A DNA stretch of 64,000 nucleotides from Manduca sexta (taxonomy: Eukaryota > Arthropoda > Insecta > Lepidoptera > Sphingidae): the NCBI RefSeq assembly GCF_014839805.1, contig NC_051118.1, positions 4,642,391 through 4,706,390 on the forward strand, in the 5' to 3' direction. The notes under the pieces are model-generated. The model had not been told where the DNA came from. It made no database searches and saw only the letters and a program-made list of their open reading frames with translations. Below are positions 10,080 through 22,039 of the stretch, piece after piece. The translations under genes and the position numbers were made by a program. Positions within the stretch are counted from its first letter, which is position 1, and each line of letters begins with the position of its first letter.

Positions 10080-13000
10080 CTTTATTTTGTTAATTTCTAT
10101 AAATTTACATAGTTGTCTAACAAAGGGAGAGTCTACTAAGGAGAGGATACACTTGAAACTAGTGGGGCGGGAGACGTTATCAGGAAGAATATTATATAGG
10201 GGATATCGTAATTTGGGACAATTAAAGAATAAATGATCGGCGCTTCCTTCCTCCAAGCCACATTCACAAAGTGAATGGTCTCTAACCCTTAATTTTGCCA
10301 GATGAATCGGGGTGCATGCATGGCCGAAACGAAGACGACAGATAGTGGAAATAGCAGTTTTGTCCAATTGACGGAACTTGAAAACCATGGTTTGACTGGG
10401 ATATCTGGAACAATGTCTCCATAGTATTTTCCCTTCACCGATTTAGATACCCGCCACTGCTCATTCCATGTGCGAGTTAGTCGAGTAAGGGACAAAAGAC
10501 ATAAGTCTTGGCTGAAGTAATTGTAGTATTCCAAGGAACCACTCTGAGTCGCAAATTTTGCACAGGAGTCCACAGTTTCATTGCCATGAATCCCTTCATG
10601 ACCCGGAATCCAGGCCAGTACTATTTTAAGGTTATGTAGAGCACACTCAAACAATGTCTGTCTTATTTTCAAGGTAATAGGGAATTTAGATTTGGAGCGG
10701 AATGGATTGGACATTATGGCCTGAAGACTACTTAAAGAGTCGGAAAAATTATAGATTTATCTAATTTATGCGATTGGGCAAATCGAACAGCTTCAAGTAT
10801 TGCTATAGATTCTCCTGTAAATACAGAGGTACAGGGAGGAGATTTAAAAGAAAGTATGATGCGTGAATTAGGAATCCAAACAGCCGAACCCACGCACGCG
10901 TCATCTGATAATTTAGAGGCATCGCAAAACATTGGTAACCAACCCTCCCATTTTGAATTCAATATCTCATTAAAAACAATGTTTGCCTCAATTGTACCTT
11001 TATTTATGCCGAAATTGAGAAGGACGGATGGTTTAAAAATTAGGGCCTTATAAGGAAGGGAGTACAAAGGACTAAGTGAGGATTGGAACGTTGGGCAAGA
11101 TAATTGAGAAAAACTGCGGAAACTAAGAAGAAGACAAGGCATGGACCGTGGATTACTTGGAAGTGACTGTGAAAGAGTTCTAAGTTTATCTAAAAGAGGG
11201 TGAGAAGTAGATTGAACAATTTTAAAGAAAAATCTGTCACACAGGTACTGGCGACGGATATGAAGGGGGGGTTCAACGCACTCCACTTGCATGGCATTGA
11301 TAGGAGTAGATTTCATAGCCCCCATAATTATACGTAAACATCTAGCTTGTATTTTATCCAAACTATTCAAACCTGCCTTATTACAATGGTCTAGCAGAAA
11401 ACAGCCGTAATCCAGGTGACTTCTGATAATTGCATTGTATAGCAATTTTTGAGAGTAAGGATGTGACCCCCACCAAACTCCAGACAGGGAACGCAAAATG
11501 TTAATCATTTTTTCACATTTTTGGGAAATGTAAAGGCAATGGGGGATACCAGTCATCCTCGAATCTAGTATAATGCCTAGAAATTTAGTTTGATAGACCT
11601 GAGTAATGACTTCGTCATCAATAAGGATTTTAACAGGGGGAATATTTCTTTTTTTTGTAAACAACACTGAATTGCATTTTGATGTTGATAGGGTGAGACC
11701 ATGAACATTTAACCAATCACCCAGATATGCTAGTGCCTGGTTTAAGTCAGATTCTACACAGTGGATAAATTTGGAAGATGAGTAAAGTACGAGGTCATCT
11801 GCGTATTGTAGGACTTGACAGTAACTGTTCACCACTACATCAAGATCATAAGTATAAATGTTGTAAAGCAGAGGACTCAGTACTGAACCTTGAGGTAGGC
11901 CTTTCCAGACAGTTCTAGGGGTAAGAATGTGTTATTGATTTTAATTACCACTGATCTGCTCGTCATCAAATTAAATATGAAATGTACCATCTTCTCAGGG
12001 ACACTCAGCTTTAGAAGTTTTTCTCTGAGAACCGGAAGAAGAACATTATCATATGCAGAAGTGATGTCTAAAAAGACACCTAAAAGTACTTCTTTGTTTT
12101 GGAAAGAGCGGTAAATATCAGTTGTAAGAATGCTAAGACTGTCTAGAGTACTCATTCCTTTCCTGAATCCAAACTGCGTATCTGACAATTTGCCTGAGTT
12201 CTCCATGAACCAATCCAATCGATGTTTGAGCAAATGTTCTGAAATTTTAAGTAATATAGAGGAGAGGGCTATGGGTCTATATGAAGAAGAGTGAAGAGGA
12301 TTTTTACCTGGTTTGAGGAGAGGAATAATAATTTGTGTTTTCCATGCATCGGGAACAACACCAGTTTCAAAAAAATGATTAATCAGTTTTAGGTAAAACT
12401 GTTTGCAGTTATCATTAGCTCTTGTCAAGAATGAATAGGGAATGCCATCAAGCCCAGGAGAAGAGTCGACAAGGCCGTCTAAAGACAATTGCAATTCTTC
12501 AAACGAAAATGGGGATGCTAGGGGGTGAGTTGAAGGAAGAGGAGGATATGAGAGGGGAAGACAGGAAAAGTCTGGAACTGAAGGAGGGGCAATTTTAGAA
12601 GCAAATGAGTCGATCCAAGTGGAAGGATCATTGGATGGGGTATTAGAAAAATTACGAGCAGATCTAAACCTTTTTATTTGACTCCAAACATATGATGAAG
12701 GGAATTTGGGTGACAGACTTTCGCAAAACCGCATCCAACCCTGCTTTTTTTTAAGGGATAATAATCTGCGGGAACGGGCCGCCATTTGTTGAAAAGAGAT
12801 GAAATTCTCTGTCGTCATTGAAGAGTTATATTTAATTTCAGCTTTGTGGCGTTGGTGAATAATGCTCGTGCACTCTGCATCCCACCATGGCGGCGACTTT
12901 TGGATGATTTGCCTTTTTAAGTGGAATGTGAGAGTCTGCAGACGAAGAAATCGCCTCAACGAATTTATTATATGCATCTAAAGGGTGTAAATTACTATTG

Positions 13001-13770
13001 CCAGATATAACTTTTAATTGAGAATCGAGGGATGCTACATATGATGGCCAGTCAGCCGCAGATAAACGATATTTGAGGAGAGGGGAGAAGGGATTTTGAA
13101 GAGGAAAATTAAGTGGGACGGAGATAATAATTGGAAAATGGTCACTGCTAAAACTGTGGGGACTTATTTCCCAATGTAGTAGAGACGCAAGAGATGCAGA
13201 ACAAATGGATAAATCTACAACACTCTTTGGATTCTGAGAAGGGTAAACACGACGGGTAGGAGACCCATCATTGATAACACAAAAATTAAAATCATCCAAT
13301 ATTTCGAGAAGAGGAAAGGAGACACGGTCACACCGATAGGACCCCATGATGTATGGTGGCAATTAAAATCGCCCATGATTATAATAGGACTAGGAAGGGA
13401 AGATAAAATAGAACGAAGTTCAAGGAATATGAAGGAAGAAGGATGAGGGATGTAAATAGAAACAAAAGAATGTTAAAAACACCCTCACAGCCACGACATT
13501 AAAGTTTTGACTATGAGGAGGAACAGCTAACTGGGTATAAATGAGGGACTGACTTACAAATAAAGCACTTCCCCCATAGCCATCGTCCCTGTCATCCCGA
13601 AAACCTGCAAACCCAGGGACTCGAAAATGAGAGCCAGGGACAAGCCAAGTCTCGGAAATAGCAAGGATAGATGGGGAATATTTAGAAATCATAAGAGAAA
13701 TTTCATGATTCTTATTGCGGATACTCTTACTGTTCCACTGAAGAATCTTTATTGGATCCATTGTTAACAA
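10080..13770 (-). pseudogene. LINE ORF2: endonuclease, reverse transcriptase, RNase H (frameshifted)
   Basis: The order on the minus strand is as follows. An apurinic-type endonuclease starts at 13770 with ILQWNSKSIRNK and ISETWL. The catalytic GDFN lies in another frame near 13330-13375 and SDHFPI near 13135. The reverse transcriptase follows, with PGLDGIPYSF, FGFRKGMST, FLDITSAYDNV (about 12080), GLPQGSVLSPLLY (about 11895) and YADD at 11794-11805. RNase H shows CDASKLSDDACVGSAVW, GESIAILEA, FSDSLSSLQAIM and WIPGHEGIHGNETVD. The C-terminal Cys/His segment is CECGLEEGSADHLFFNCP (about 10215-10280). At least four frame changes (about 13480, 13360, 12870-12980, 11890) and one near 10730 disrupt it. 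The order EN-RT-RNase H supports the I group. Confidence 0.88.
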
Positions 13771-15097
13771 GGGAAAAAATTAATTGTAATTTATTGGCAA
13801 CGTTGGTCGGTAAGCAATCAGAATATGTGGATATAATAGTGAATACTAGATTTATAAGACCTTCTAGAAGGTTACTTTCTGGGAGAGAGTCATCTACAGG
13901 AGTATTCAAAGCGCAGCCATTTGGTTGTGAAGAGGCAGGATCAGAAGTAATATCAGAATGTAACACTCTATTATAGCTCTTACCTAATGGGGCTCGGGAT
14001 CGAGGGGAGGAGAAAGTAGTTTTATTGTATGAAGAACGTTCAGGAGGTGAATTATTGGGTGAAGGAGAAGGCATATTAATTGGGGAAGATAGATTAGGAG
14101 CAGCTTTGATAGCTTGTGAATAAGAGTTATTAGGTTTAAAATGGGAGGATGCCATGTCGTAAGACACATTGTCCCTAGACATGAGCATTTTTATATTTTT
14201 TTGTCTGTCATGTTCAGGACAGCTTTTGTGTGTGGCAAAATGACTACCAGAACAGGAAGTACATTTAGCAGATTGCATGTCCACCGAGCATGAGTCACCT
14301 GGGTGTGGAAGAGAACATTTATAACATCTAGTTTTTGACCGACATTGGTTTTTAAATGTGACCAAAACCGCAGCAGTTAAGGCATTGAATTGTGGGAAGT
14401 ATATATATATCCACAGGAAGAGAGTTATAGAAGTAATATACGTAAGAGGGTAATTTTGTGACAGAAATGTAATTACAATAGTTTGAGTTGGTAGCCAACT
14501 AGGAGCACCATCTGTAATTACCTTTCTGCTGAGTCGTCTCGCTTTAATTGCTTTACCACATCCATCTGGAACTTCTATGTATTTAATGAAGTCATCCATG
14601 GAAACCTCAACAGGAATTCCTCGAACTACTCCCAACCGGGTCACATTGTATGAGGGGATTGAAGAAACATAATTATTGAGTGATAAAGTAGGATTAATTA
14701 AGAAATTATTTGCGTCAACAACAGTAAGAAATTCAATAGAAATTCTGTTGCGACCCACTTTTTTTACCCCATTTTTCATTATGTTTGGTATTTTATGCTT
14801 GAACAAAAACTGGCCAAAATTAATGGGTCTGATGGTCGATCCAGATGAAGGATCAGTTTCAACACGAGACACATGAACGATAAATGGTCCTGTGCTTGAA
14901 TCAGGGTAAGAACTCAAAAGTTCCTTGTAACTTGTGTGAGTGAATGAGGTTTGAATGGAAGGGCATTCAAGGACCGGTTGTGCTGAACTAGTTTTTTTGG
15001 TAGGGATGATTGTCTCCGAGGAGTCATCGCTTTGGCGTTTATAGGCCGATTGTCTAGCCACACTAGTATCAGGGTGCAGGGGGGAAATAACATCCAT
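13727..15097 (-). pseudogene. LINE ORF1, gag-like zinc-knuckle protein
   Basis: The open frame is 456 codons starting at ATG 15097. It would encode the RNA-binding structural protein of the LINE particle. Two zinc knuckles are in frame: CYKCSLPHPGDSC and CTSCSGSHFATHKSC. An expected first knuckle, CLNCCGFGH, is present at about 14350-14400 but in a different frame, so the intact-looking frame hides at least two compensating frame changes. A second, overlapping start for ORF2 (13770) lies 44 nt upstream of the ORF1 stop. The N-terminal 200 residues resemble no domain I can name. Confidence 0.8.
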
Positions 15098-15340
15098 AGC
15101 AACCGTTTGGGAAATATCCGGGGGATCGGGGGGTCCGGAGGTGATATGTCCATTGTTACTATATGAGATAGTAACAAGGACTAATTAATACACAAAAACA
15201 CTTACCGACACCACTAAGAATATACAAAACACAATTCAATAGGAATTATAGTAATATAGAGATTTCCTGATTTTTTTAAAAGGTTTAAATACAGAATCCC
15301 ACTGACTCGTGTATCAGCTACCCTCCAAAAAAAAAAAAAC

Positions 15341-15352
15341 TGAATTGATCCT
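15341..15352. repeat. Target-site duplication of the LINE, right copy
   Basis: TGAATTGATCCT, identical to 9608-9619. It marks the 5' end of the LINE immediately to its left. Confidence 0.85.
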
Positions 15353-15479
15353 GCCACTAAGGTAAGCTACAGGACGGTGACGGATCCGAACTAATTTGAC
15401 AGTAGAGTTAAATCCGAAGTTTGTCGTTCTTCGTTTCAGACCGACGTTTCGACGTTCGTTTTTCGAAGTAGACCCTCAG

Positions 15480-16195
15480 GACGTAAAGAAAATGATAAGG
15501 GTTGATCGCACATTGCTATAACAGTGGTTATTCAAGGAAAAATGCACCTTATGACGTATTGATGTATGAAAATATATTCTTCAATATTGACTGACTCATG
15601 GTGAGCACTGCGACTGCACATTAACAGAAGCGATAAAACCCAGGACATTCTTAAACAAAAATATTTTTTGATAAAAAATGAGAAGAAACTTTTGTACTGA
15701 ATAATATTGCTTTCTGTAGCCTCGCAATCTGCTTGTCATGCTGACATATTTTGTTATATTATCATAATCACTAATAATTTCCTAAATAATTTAAATAAAC
15801 ACATCAGTGCTTGATGCTCAGTGGTGGCGAAAGATAAGGTGCTGATGCCTATCCAAAGGCATTATTAAAAACGAAAGTTATAATCAAAATATTATGATAC
15901 TGCAAAACCTTCCCAACATATTTGCCCCATTCTGTATTTCAACTTAGGACCACCATCTCACAATCCATTTACTATGACAGGATAATTTCGAATCATGCTT
16001 CCAAGACTTTCTTTTAAAGATAGCAAATTAATTATATCTAGCAAATAAGTTATCCAACTATACCAAGGTGGTATTGCAACTTGCATCCATCGACGATCGG
16101 CACAATTATGCCGGCCTACGTTACTTCAGTGAAAGGTGCTTTCACGGGCAGAGATTCTAGATATAACATGTTATCTGAATAAAATGATTGTCATG
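15480..16195. other. Non-genic AT-rich sequence
   Basis: No supported gene or repeat was found between the split MITE and repeat R1 copy 3. Confidence 0.35.
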
Positions 16196-16199
16196 CAAA

Positions 16200-16462
16200 A
16201 ACATCATATTCAACACATTTTTTTTACAGGCACAACAAAGTGATCCCACAGCACCTGATGGTAAGTGGAGTGGGATCCAATAGAATGTCGGCTGACGGGA
16301 GATGATTACCTCTCGGCAGTCGACATAATTATGCCGGTCTCTTGGAACCGGATATACACAGGCTGATCCCGGAACGCGATACAATTACGTGAGCCAATAT
16401 GTTGGGTTTTAACACCTTGTGTACGGTGGTCGCTGCCTGGGCCGATATGAAATATATGCTAC
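16200..16462 (-). repeat. Dispersed repeat family R1, copy 3
   Basis: On the minus strand it reads GACCACCGTACACAAGGTG, TTAAAACCC, CGTTCCGGGATCAGCCTGTG, the CCGGTTCCAAGAGACCGGCA block, GTCGACTGCCGAGAGGTAAT and CACTCCACTTACCATCAGGT, ending in a T/A-rich tail. It is the best-preserved copy of R1 in the window. Confidence 0.65.
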
Positions 16463-19400
16463 CACCAGCAAAATTTGTACACAAGAGAATTATTCCATTG
16501 AATATGCTCTGTTTGATTCAGGAGTAACACTCATCAAAGGACACTGAGGTGGTCAATTATCACCAGAATTATATCAGTTACAAACAAGAGAGAAGTACAT
16601 CTCGTCAACTTTCATTGCATAACAAATATTTACATTATGATTAAAATTCAACTTTATGAATGAAATTATACATTCTATTAAGTAGGTTTTATGAATATTC
16701 ACTTGGAAAATTTGTCTGTTACCAACAGACAAAATAAATAATATATGGGCATGGAATCAAACATATTACTGACATAGTTATAGTTCCTAATATCTCACTA
16801 GTAAAACCTCGTGCTATATTACCATTTTTTATTTTAAGAATTAATTTTAACATTGGCAGAGACATGAACAAAAAGTATTTATTGTATAATAAAATTTTAT
16901 ATGACATCTATAACTTAAAGAGTGTAATGTAAAGAACGGTGAAATTCTCTACTATTTCTAAGAAAATGCTTGTCAATGCTGTGTTTAAACCATAGTAAAT
17001 CAATAAGCAATAAGTTCAGAATCAGAGATCCTCGAACTTGTTATTTCAAAATTCAATTATCATGAGGCTATACAGAGACTGTTCCTGTCCTCACACCTAC
17101 AACTCCTATAAGCCAGGATCAGCAGTGGCACACATTTTATGACACTTTGGATGAAACTCTTTGAGTCTCAGGGAAAACTAATTTATCATTATCCCATAAG
17201 GAAATTAATCAAATAGAAAGATAGGGAGGAGTTGGCAATATTAGTTGTCCACTTCCCTCCAGAGCAAAGTGGGAGACAAAATAATGAACTAAGGAGGCAT
17301 TTTCACCTCAAGTATAGGGACTTTTACAACTAGATAAGCTAGTTATAAAACATCATGGATAAAACTCATAGATCAACAACTATAAGCCAAATATTAATTT
17401 AGCTCAACAGGTTGTATCTCCCCTATAATGCTTCAAAATGTATAAACTGTAACTTAACCCATGAGCGACACAAGCAAAACCTGACTTCCAACTTCATCAT
17501 CATCATCAGCCTATATCTTTGTCCACTACTGGACATAGGCCTTCTTCAATATTCGCCAGTTTACCCCGTCTTCGGCCGAAGACAGGCCAAAGACTTCCAA
17601 CTTATATCATGCTAATTTAACTTCATCAGCATGCAATCTAAACATGATATATTCTGGTTTATATCAAATGGTCTGATATCCAAATATTTAACCAGCATAG
17701 TTTATTATTATCCAAACCCATTAAGTCATATTGGCAGGCTACTTAGCTCACCACAAGATAATTTATAGGCTAATATAAAACATCAATATATCCAATGTCA
17801 GACTAAAATATTATTGATTCTTCAAATTGGTTCCGAGCTATGATCGTACTTAACAAAAAATTACATGGATTATGATAAACACAATAAATTACCCAAATAT
17901 ACTCCATATTATCACATTTAAAACTTTTTGAATTACCTTATCAACAACATCTTATGTATAATAATATGTATCAGTCTAATCTTGATATTAATTAAAATAT
18001 TATATTACAATCAAACATTACCTATCAATATATTTATCAACAATAATCTTTAATTGTAAAATTGTTACATATCAATGTTTGTATGTAATATATATTTTTT
18101 AAAAACTCTTGGACTGTTTACAAGATCATTGAACTTTTTTTTATAATCATATTGTGCTAGAGTATAGAATACCAATGAGCCTTGTTAGGTCAAAAGCCAG
18201 ATATAGAAGACAATATTGCTGGAAGGCATTCATTGAGAGAAAATTTCTCATTTTGAATCCCTAATTAAAGATGGTTCGAGGCTTAAGGCTTACCTTCGAA
18301 AGGTGAATCATTTTTTTTAATTTTTATATGTATGGATGTTTTTAAGATAAATATAAAAATGTGAAAAAAACAAGTCCAAATTATATATGAATTAAAAAAT
18401 ATGAGTTAATGGGTACACCTCCATTAAACTAATAAATTTGCTACTTAAATCATAAAATTTGTTTTATTGAAAAAGTTTGTTATTTTATAGCATAATATTA
18501 TATAACAGTATAGGACAGGATAAATGAAATCTAACACACTCTGACATTCTACAGTGTGTCATGTTCAAAGTAATTTTACTTTATCTTTTGGGGTTTCCCT
18601 GTTAATTGTTACAACTTCTGGAATAATTATAATAAATGTGTCATTTATGATGTAAGTTGGTAACTATGGCATCATGTGTTATTTGCTTTTGCTTGTTGCT
18701 TTCTTGGATGAGAGTTTTTCCTGTATACTAGTCCCCTTATATATTTTTCTGGGTTATAAAGAACCTTATGTCCTTCCCAGGATGTCAAACTACTTCTGTA
18801 CAAAATTTCATCAAAATCCGCTCATAAGTTATTTGAGTTTATCAAATTCAAACATGCAGGGGTGGCTGGGGATTTTGTATTATAAGTTAGGATGGTAAAA
18901 ATCATGCAATCTAGTTTCTTCTCTGCCTACCCATTGATGTATAAATAATGTGAGTGCGTACTATGTGTTCTTATCTGTAATGTATTATACATAAGTGAGT
19001 ATACATAAGGCTTTTTAAAATAAATCATTTACTATAGCACCAGGAAAATGACTCCAAAATATGACATTAATTTGGAGAGTTAAAATTAACATATTCATAA
19101 TTCAAAGTAATAATAATTGAATATATTGTTTTTTTTTAAACAGAATTATTAAGATATGGTGTACCATAAGTAAATTTTGAAAATTCTCAAAGAATCCTTG
19201 ATAATACCACAATTATATTCATTATGCAATGAATGAAAATAATTTTGATTAAATTTATAATTTTTTTTAATACACATCAAAATATGGTAACTGCAATTTA
19301 AACTTGTAATTAAAAAGTTTACACAAGGACATGTGAAGAAGAGAATATTCCAAATGACAACAACCAATATTAATTTGAAAATGTACAATTGACAAAAATG

Positions 19401-20510
19401 TTTAAGATGAATGAGCGCTATATAATTTCTGATAACTACATATACTATTCAAGGTTTGCAAACTCCCAAAAGTTTGGTGTGTTTCTATAAGCCGACCCTT
19501 CTCATAACTAACATAAGTCACATTAAAAAGAAAATAAAACAGAATTACCTGTGTAATACACAAAAGAAATTTCTAGTGCAAAGTATACTAAGGTTATGTA
19601 AATATCCTTGATTTTGTGTCACAAAAATCAATATCCACAATCAATAAGAGTAATCTATTTGACAAACAATTCAACCCTGAATTCATAGTAACTCCATGCT
19701 GGACACAAGCCTTCCCTGATACTAAGACTTGTCAATGCATTGACAAAATTTGCACTACATTTAATGACACTGAATTGTATCCTAGACTTGCAATCATAAA
19801 TCTGGAATTGTTTGTTAGTTGATCAGAATCGATTTATAATCGATAACTAAAGAAAACATTACTTAAAAAATTACATACATCAAACTGATTTCATTGATAT
19901 AGATTTATATGAATCAGGTAGGTCATGACATTTCCTGGTAAGGTAGAGGATAATTGGCCTGCATAGCTTCAAGCTAGCCGATTACCACTGACGGTCACAC
20001 TTTTGAGCTTGAATGCCTTAAAGTGGAAATTTGTGAAGATATTTAAATTTTAGTTAGACTGCTGGATATATTTTGTTGGGAATTGGATTCATATAGAACA
20101 TAATACATACCATATAAGTAGAACATTGAGAATTGACATATTATAGGTTACTTTTTATATTGAAGTAATGCAGTGAAGTTTGTAGTAACGAGATAAGTTT
20201 TGTGACATTGGGCTACTAACAATAGCTAGTTTTTGTAACAGATGCACATATAGTTTAAATGGCAAAATTTTAATAATTGAATATAGTGAAGCTTTGTCTA
20301 TATAAAATTTTATAAATTAGAAACACAAACATCTTTTATTCTATGCAAGAGGAAGCCTTAGTATGTTTTCACATGATAGAGATTACAATTCTGATAGATG
20401 TCACATACTTGCTACAGTTGCTTGGTATGTCAAGGTTATCAACCTGCCAGTACTCCTGGCAGTTTCTAACCATTCCTAGTCCATTGCCAAGGGTATGGAG
20501 ACAGAAAAAT
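16463..20510. other. AT-rich intergenic or intronic DNA with LINE-tail fragments
   Basis: Two recognisable traces occur. About 17490-17590 carries TCATCATCATCATCAGCCTA and CACTACTGGACATAGGCCTT, a common lepidopteran LINE 3'-tail motif. About 18720-18890 carries CAAAATTTCATCAAAATCCG and its flanks, another LINE-like tail. If the CpG-rich block at 20520-20830 is the first exon of a minus-strand gene, this region would be its first intron. A 39-nt minus-strand stretch at 19549-19587 has AG and GT borders but is too short to call. Confidence 0.35.
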
Positions 20511-20522
20511 GCTGAGAACTCA

Positions 20523-20835
20523 CCAGCAGGTGGGCGTGGCGTTGTCCACCGCGTCCTGGTTGGCCTGCGAAGGAGACTCGGCTCCCCGCGCGCCACCCGC
20601 CACTGACGAAGCCGTGGTGTCGCCCTGGCCCCTCACTGCGCCCGCATCTCTCTCACCACGGACACACGACACGCACGTCTATTATCTCGACTTCACTGAC
20701 ACTAGTTGCATCTCTACCTGAAAACCACCACAGCACTTCACAGGGAGCACTCGCGCCGCGGCCTCACCCCCGAGCGCCGCCTTGCGCTCGCCGCAGCCGC
20801 CCCGATATCACTGCACGGGATTATATCCAAGCGAA
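20523..20835 (-). promoter_or_regulatory. CpG-rich block, candidate promoter and first exon of a minus-strand gene
   Basis: This is the only markedly GC- and CpG-rich stretch of non-transposon DNA in the left third. On the minus strand it ends at a good splice donor, CACCTGCTG|GTGAGTTC (last exonic base 20523). One minus frame reads GGARGAESPSQANQDAVDNA, compositionally protein-like, but it has no in-frame ATG and a stop lies upstream. It could be a 5' untranslated exon, or coding sequence entered from an earlier exon. I do not recognise the product. Confidence 0.35.
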
Positions 20836-21870
20836 AAAATGGCAACCGTTCGCACTAACAGACTGAACCTACTAGCACATCCACCATTTAACACCGTAAT
20901 ATTTATAAACTTTCACGGTTTAATTATAGACCAGACGTTACTATTAACGTTTGAACATAAGTAAATGCCGAGAAAATAATATTTATAAATAGCTTCGAAT
21001 TATTTTGATACAAATCTATATCCGTCTATCACTGCATACACACCCCTCTCTCGGGTGGAGTTGATCCTCTTCTTTTTCTTTACGATACGTTTTACATACG
21101 ATAATTAGCACGAATTGGTTAATAAGTGTACAATTAAATGACCTACACCCTGATATCTACAAAGACATTTTGTAGCAATGACAGCGGATCCGTATCGGCT
21201 TCACAGAACCTATAGAAAAAAATCAACATGTCGCCTGCTTTGATATTGCAAGGTGTTTTATCATTGAAACTTCAAAAATCGAGATAAAGGGGCGTGGTCT
21301 GTCTACATAATAGTCGATTCTTGAAATGTAATTCTTATAAATAAATAAATATTATCACTCAATAGTAAGTACAACTCTTCACATTGGATTATATTTAATA
21401 AATTATATTATTTTGTGAGAAATATTTGAAGTTAGAATAGATTTCATATGTAATAATATAGTTAGGTACTAGGTGCCACACTATAATCAAAGAGAATTAT
21501 AATATATATGGAAAACTATAATGATGATGTGTTTGCTGCCAATAATAAAACAGAGGTTTTTATTTTATTTAATAACAATAATGCCTATAAAAACAGTGAA
21601 CAAAAATGTTAACATACAACATCCATTTGCAAGGGAAAGACAAATTTAGATGACCGAATAGGTAAAACTTTGTTCGAGATTCCTACTAAGGAACGTATCT
21701 TTAGAACTATTCAAAATAAATTGCTGTACAGGTTTGATATCGAGGATTTATTTCATGTTGATACATTTCGATATAGTTCTAACAAAACAAAATTAATGTA
21801 ACCCTCCTATTGAGACAGTAGTTCAAGGGCGATAGAAAGACGCGTTAGTTCAGATTATATTTTATCAGAT
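20836..21870. other. Non-genic sequence upstream of Orc6
   Basis: AT-rich; no exon or repeat could be supported. If the CpG block is a promoter, this is the spacer between two divergently arranged genes. Confidence 0.35.
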
Positions 21871-21939
21871 GGACATTTTGTCCGGTAGAATTCATTTCTA
21901 TAGTCTCATCTCTGTTCTTGTCGTCTTATCATAGACAAG

Positions 21940-22039
21940 ACGCCAAAAGTCATTAAAAGGCGCGCGCTTTTATGTGGAACAAATGTGCACGTAAAAAGTT
22001 TTTATAAATTGTGTGAAAGTTCATTAATTTTCTAATAAT
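21940..22039 (+). promoter_or_regulatory. Probable Orc6 promoter/5' UTR with E2F-like palindrome
   Basis: Within 100 bp of the Orc6 ATG, at about 21955-21975, lies AAAAGGCGCGCGCTTTT, a palindrome with TTTT-GCGCGC half sites. E2F/DP factors bind TTTSGCGC-type sites and control replication genes, so it is a plausible cell-cycle element. No TATA box is evident. This is inference from sequence only. Confidence 0.35.

Larger units (their letters stand above)
9620..15340 (-). mobile_element. I-like non-LTR retrotransposon (LINE), nearly full length, inactivated
   Basis: The element runs on the minus strand. Its 5' end is at 15340, ORF1 at about 15097-13727, ORF2 at about 13770-10080, and a 3' region ends in (AAG)n, seen as CTTCTTCTT on the plus strand at 9620-9641. 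It is bounded by a 12-bp target duplication (9608-9619 and 15341-15352). ORF1 has CCHC knuckles. ORF2 has endonuclease, reverse transcriptase and RNase H regions, the layout of the I superfamily. Several frameshifts break both frames, so this copy cannot be autonomous. The 5.72-kb length fits a complete insertion. Clade assignment rests on domain order and not on a phylogeny. Confidence 0.9.
9376..15479. mobile_element. Short inverted-repeat element (MITE-like) split by a LINE
   Basis: The left end CTGAGGGTCTACTTCG... at 9376-9400 is a perfect 25-nt inverted complement of 15455-15479. Without the nested LINE and its duplicated target, the element would be about 370 bp. Its flanks contain repeated GACGGAT(T/C) motifs. 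No target duplication is convincing: TGA on the left faces TCA on the right if the element starts at GGGTCT. The ends suggest a cut-and-paste DNA transposon derivative, superfamily undecided. Confidence 0.75.

Noticed and set aside
10018..10236. Plus-strand open frames inside the LINE
   Set aside because: They are shadows of the minus-strand ORF2, which has clear RT and RNase H motifs.
17490..17600. Protein-coding exon around the (CAT)n/TCATCATCATC stretch
   Set aside because: The string with CACTACTGGACATAGGCC is a known kind of lepidopteran LINE 3' tail, and no splice sites fit.
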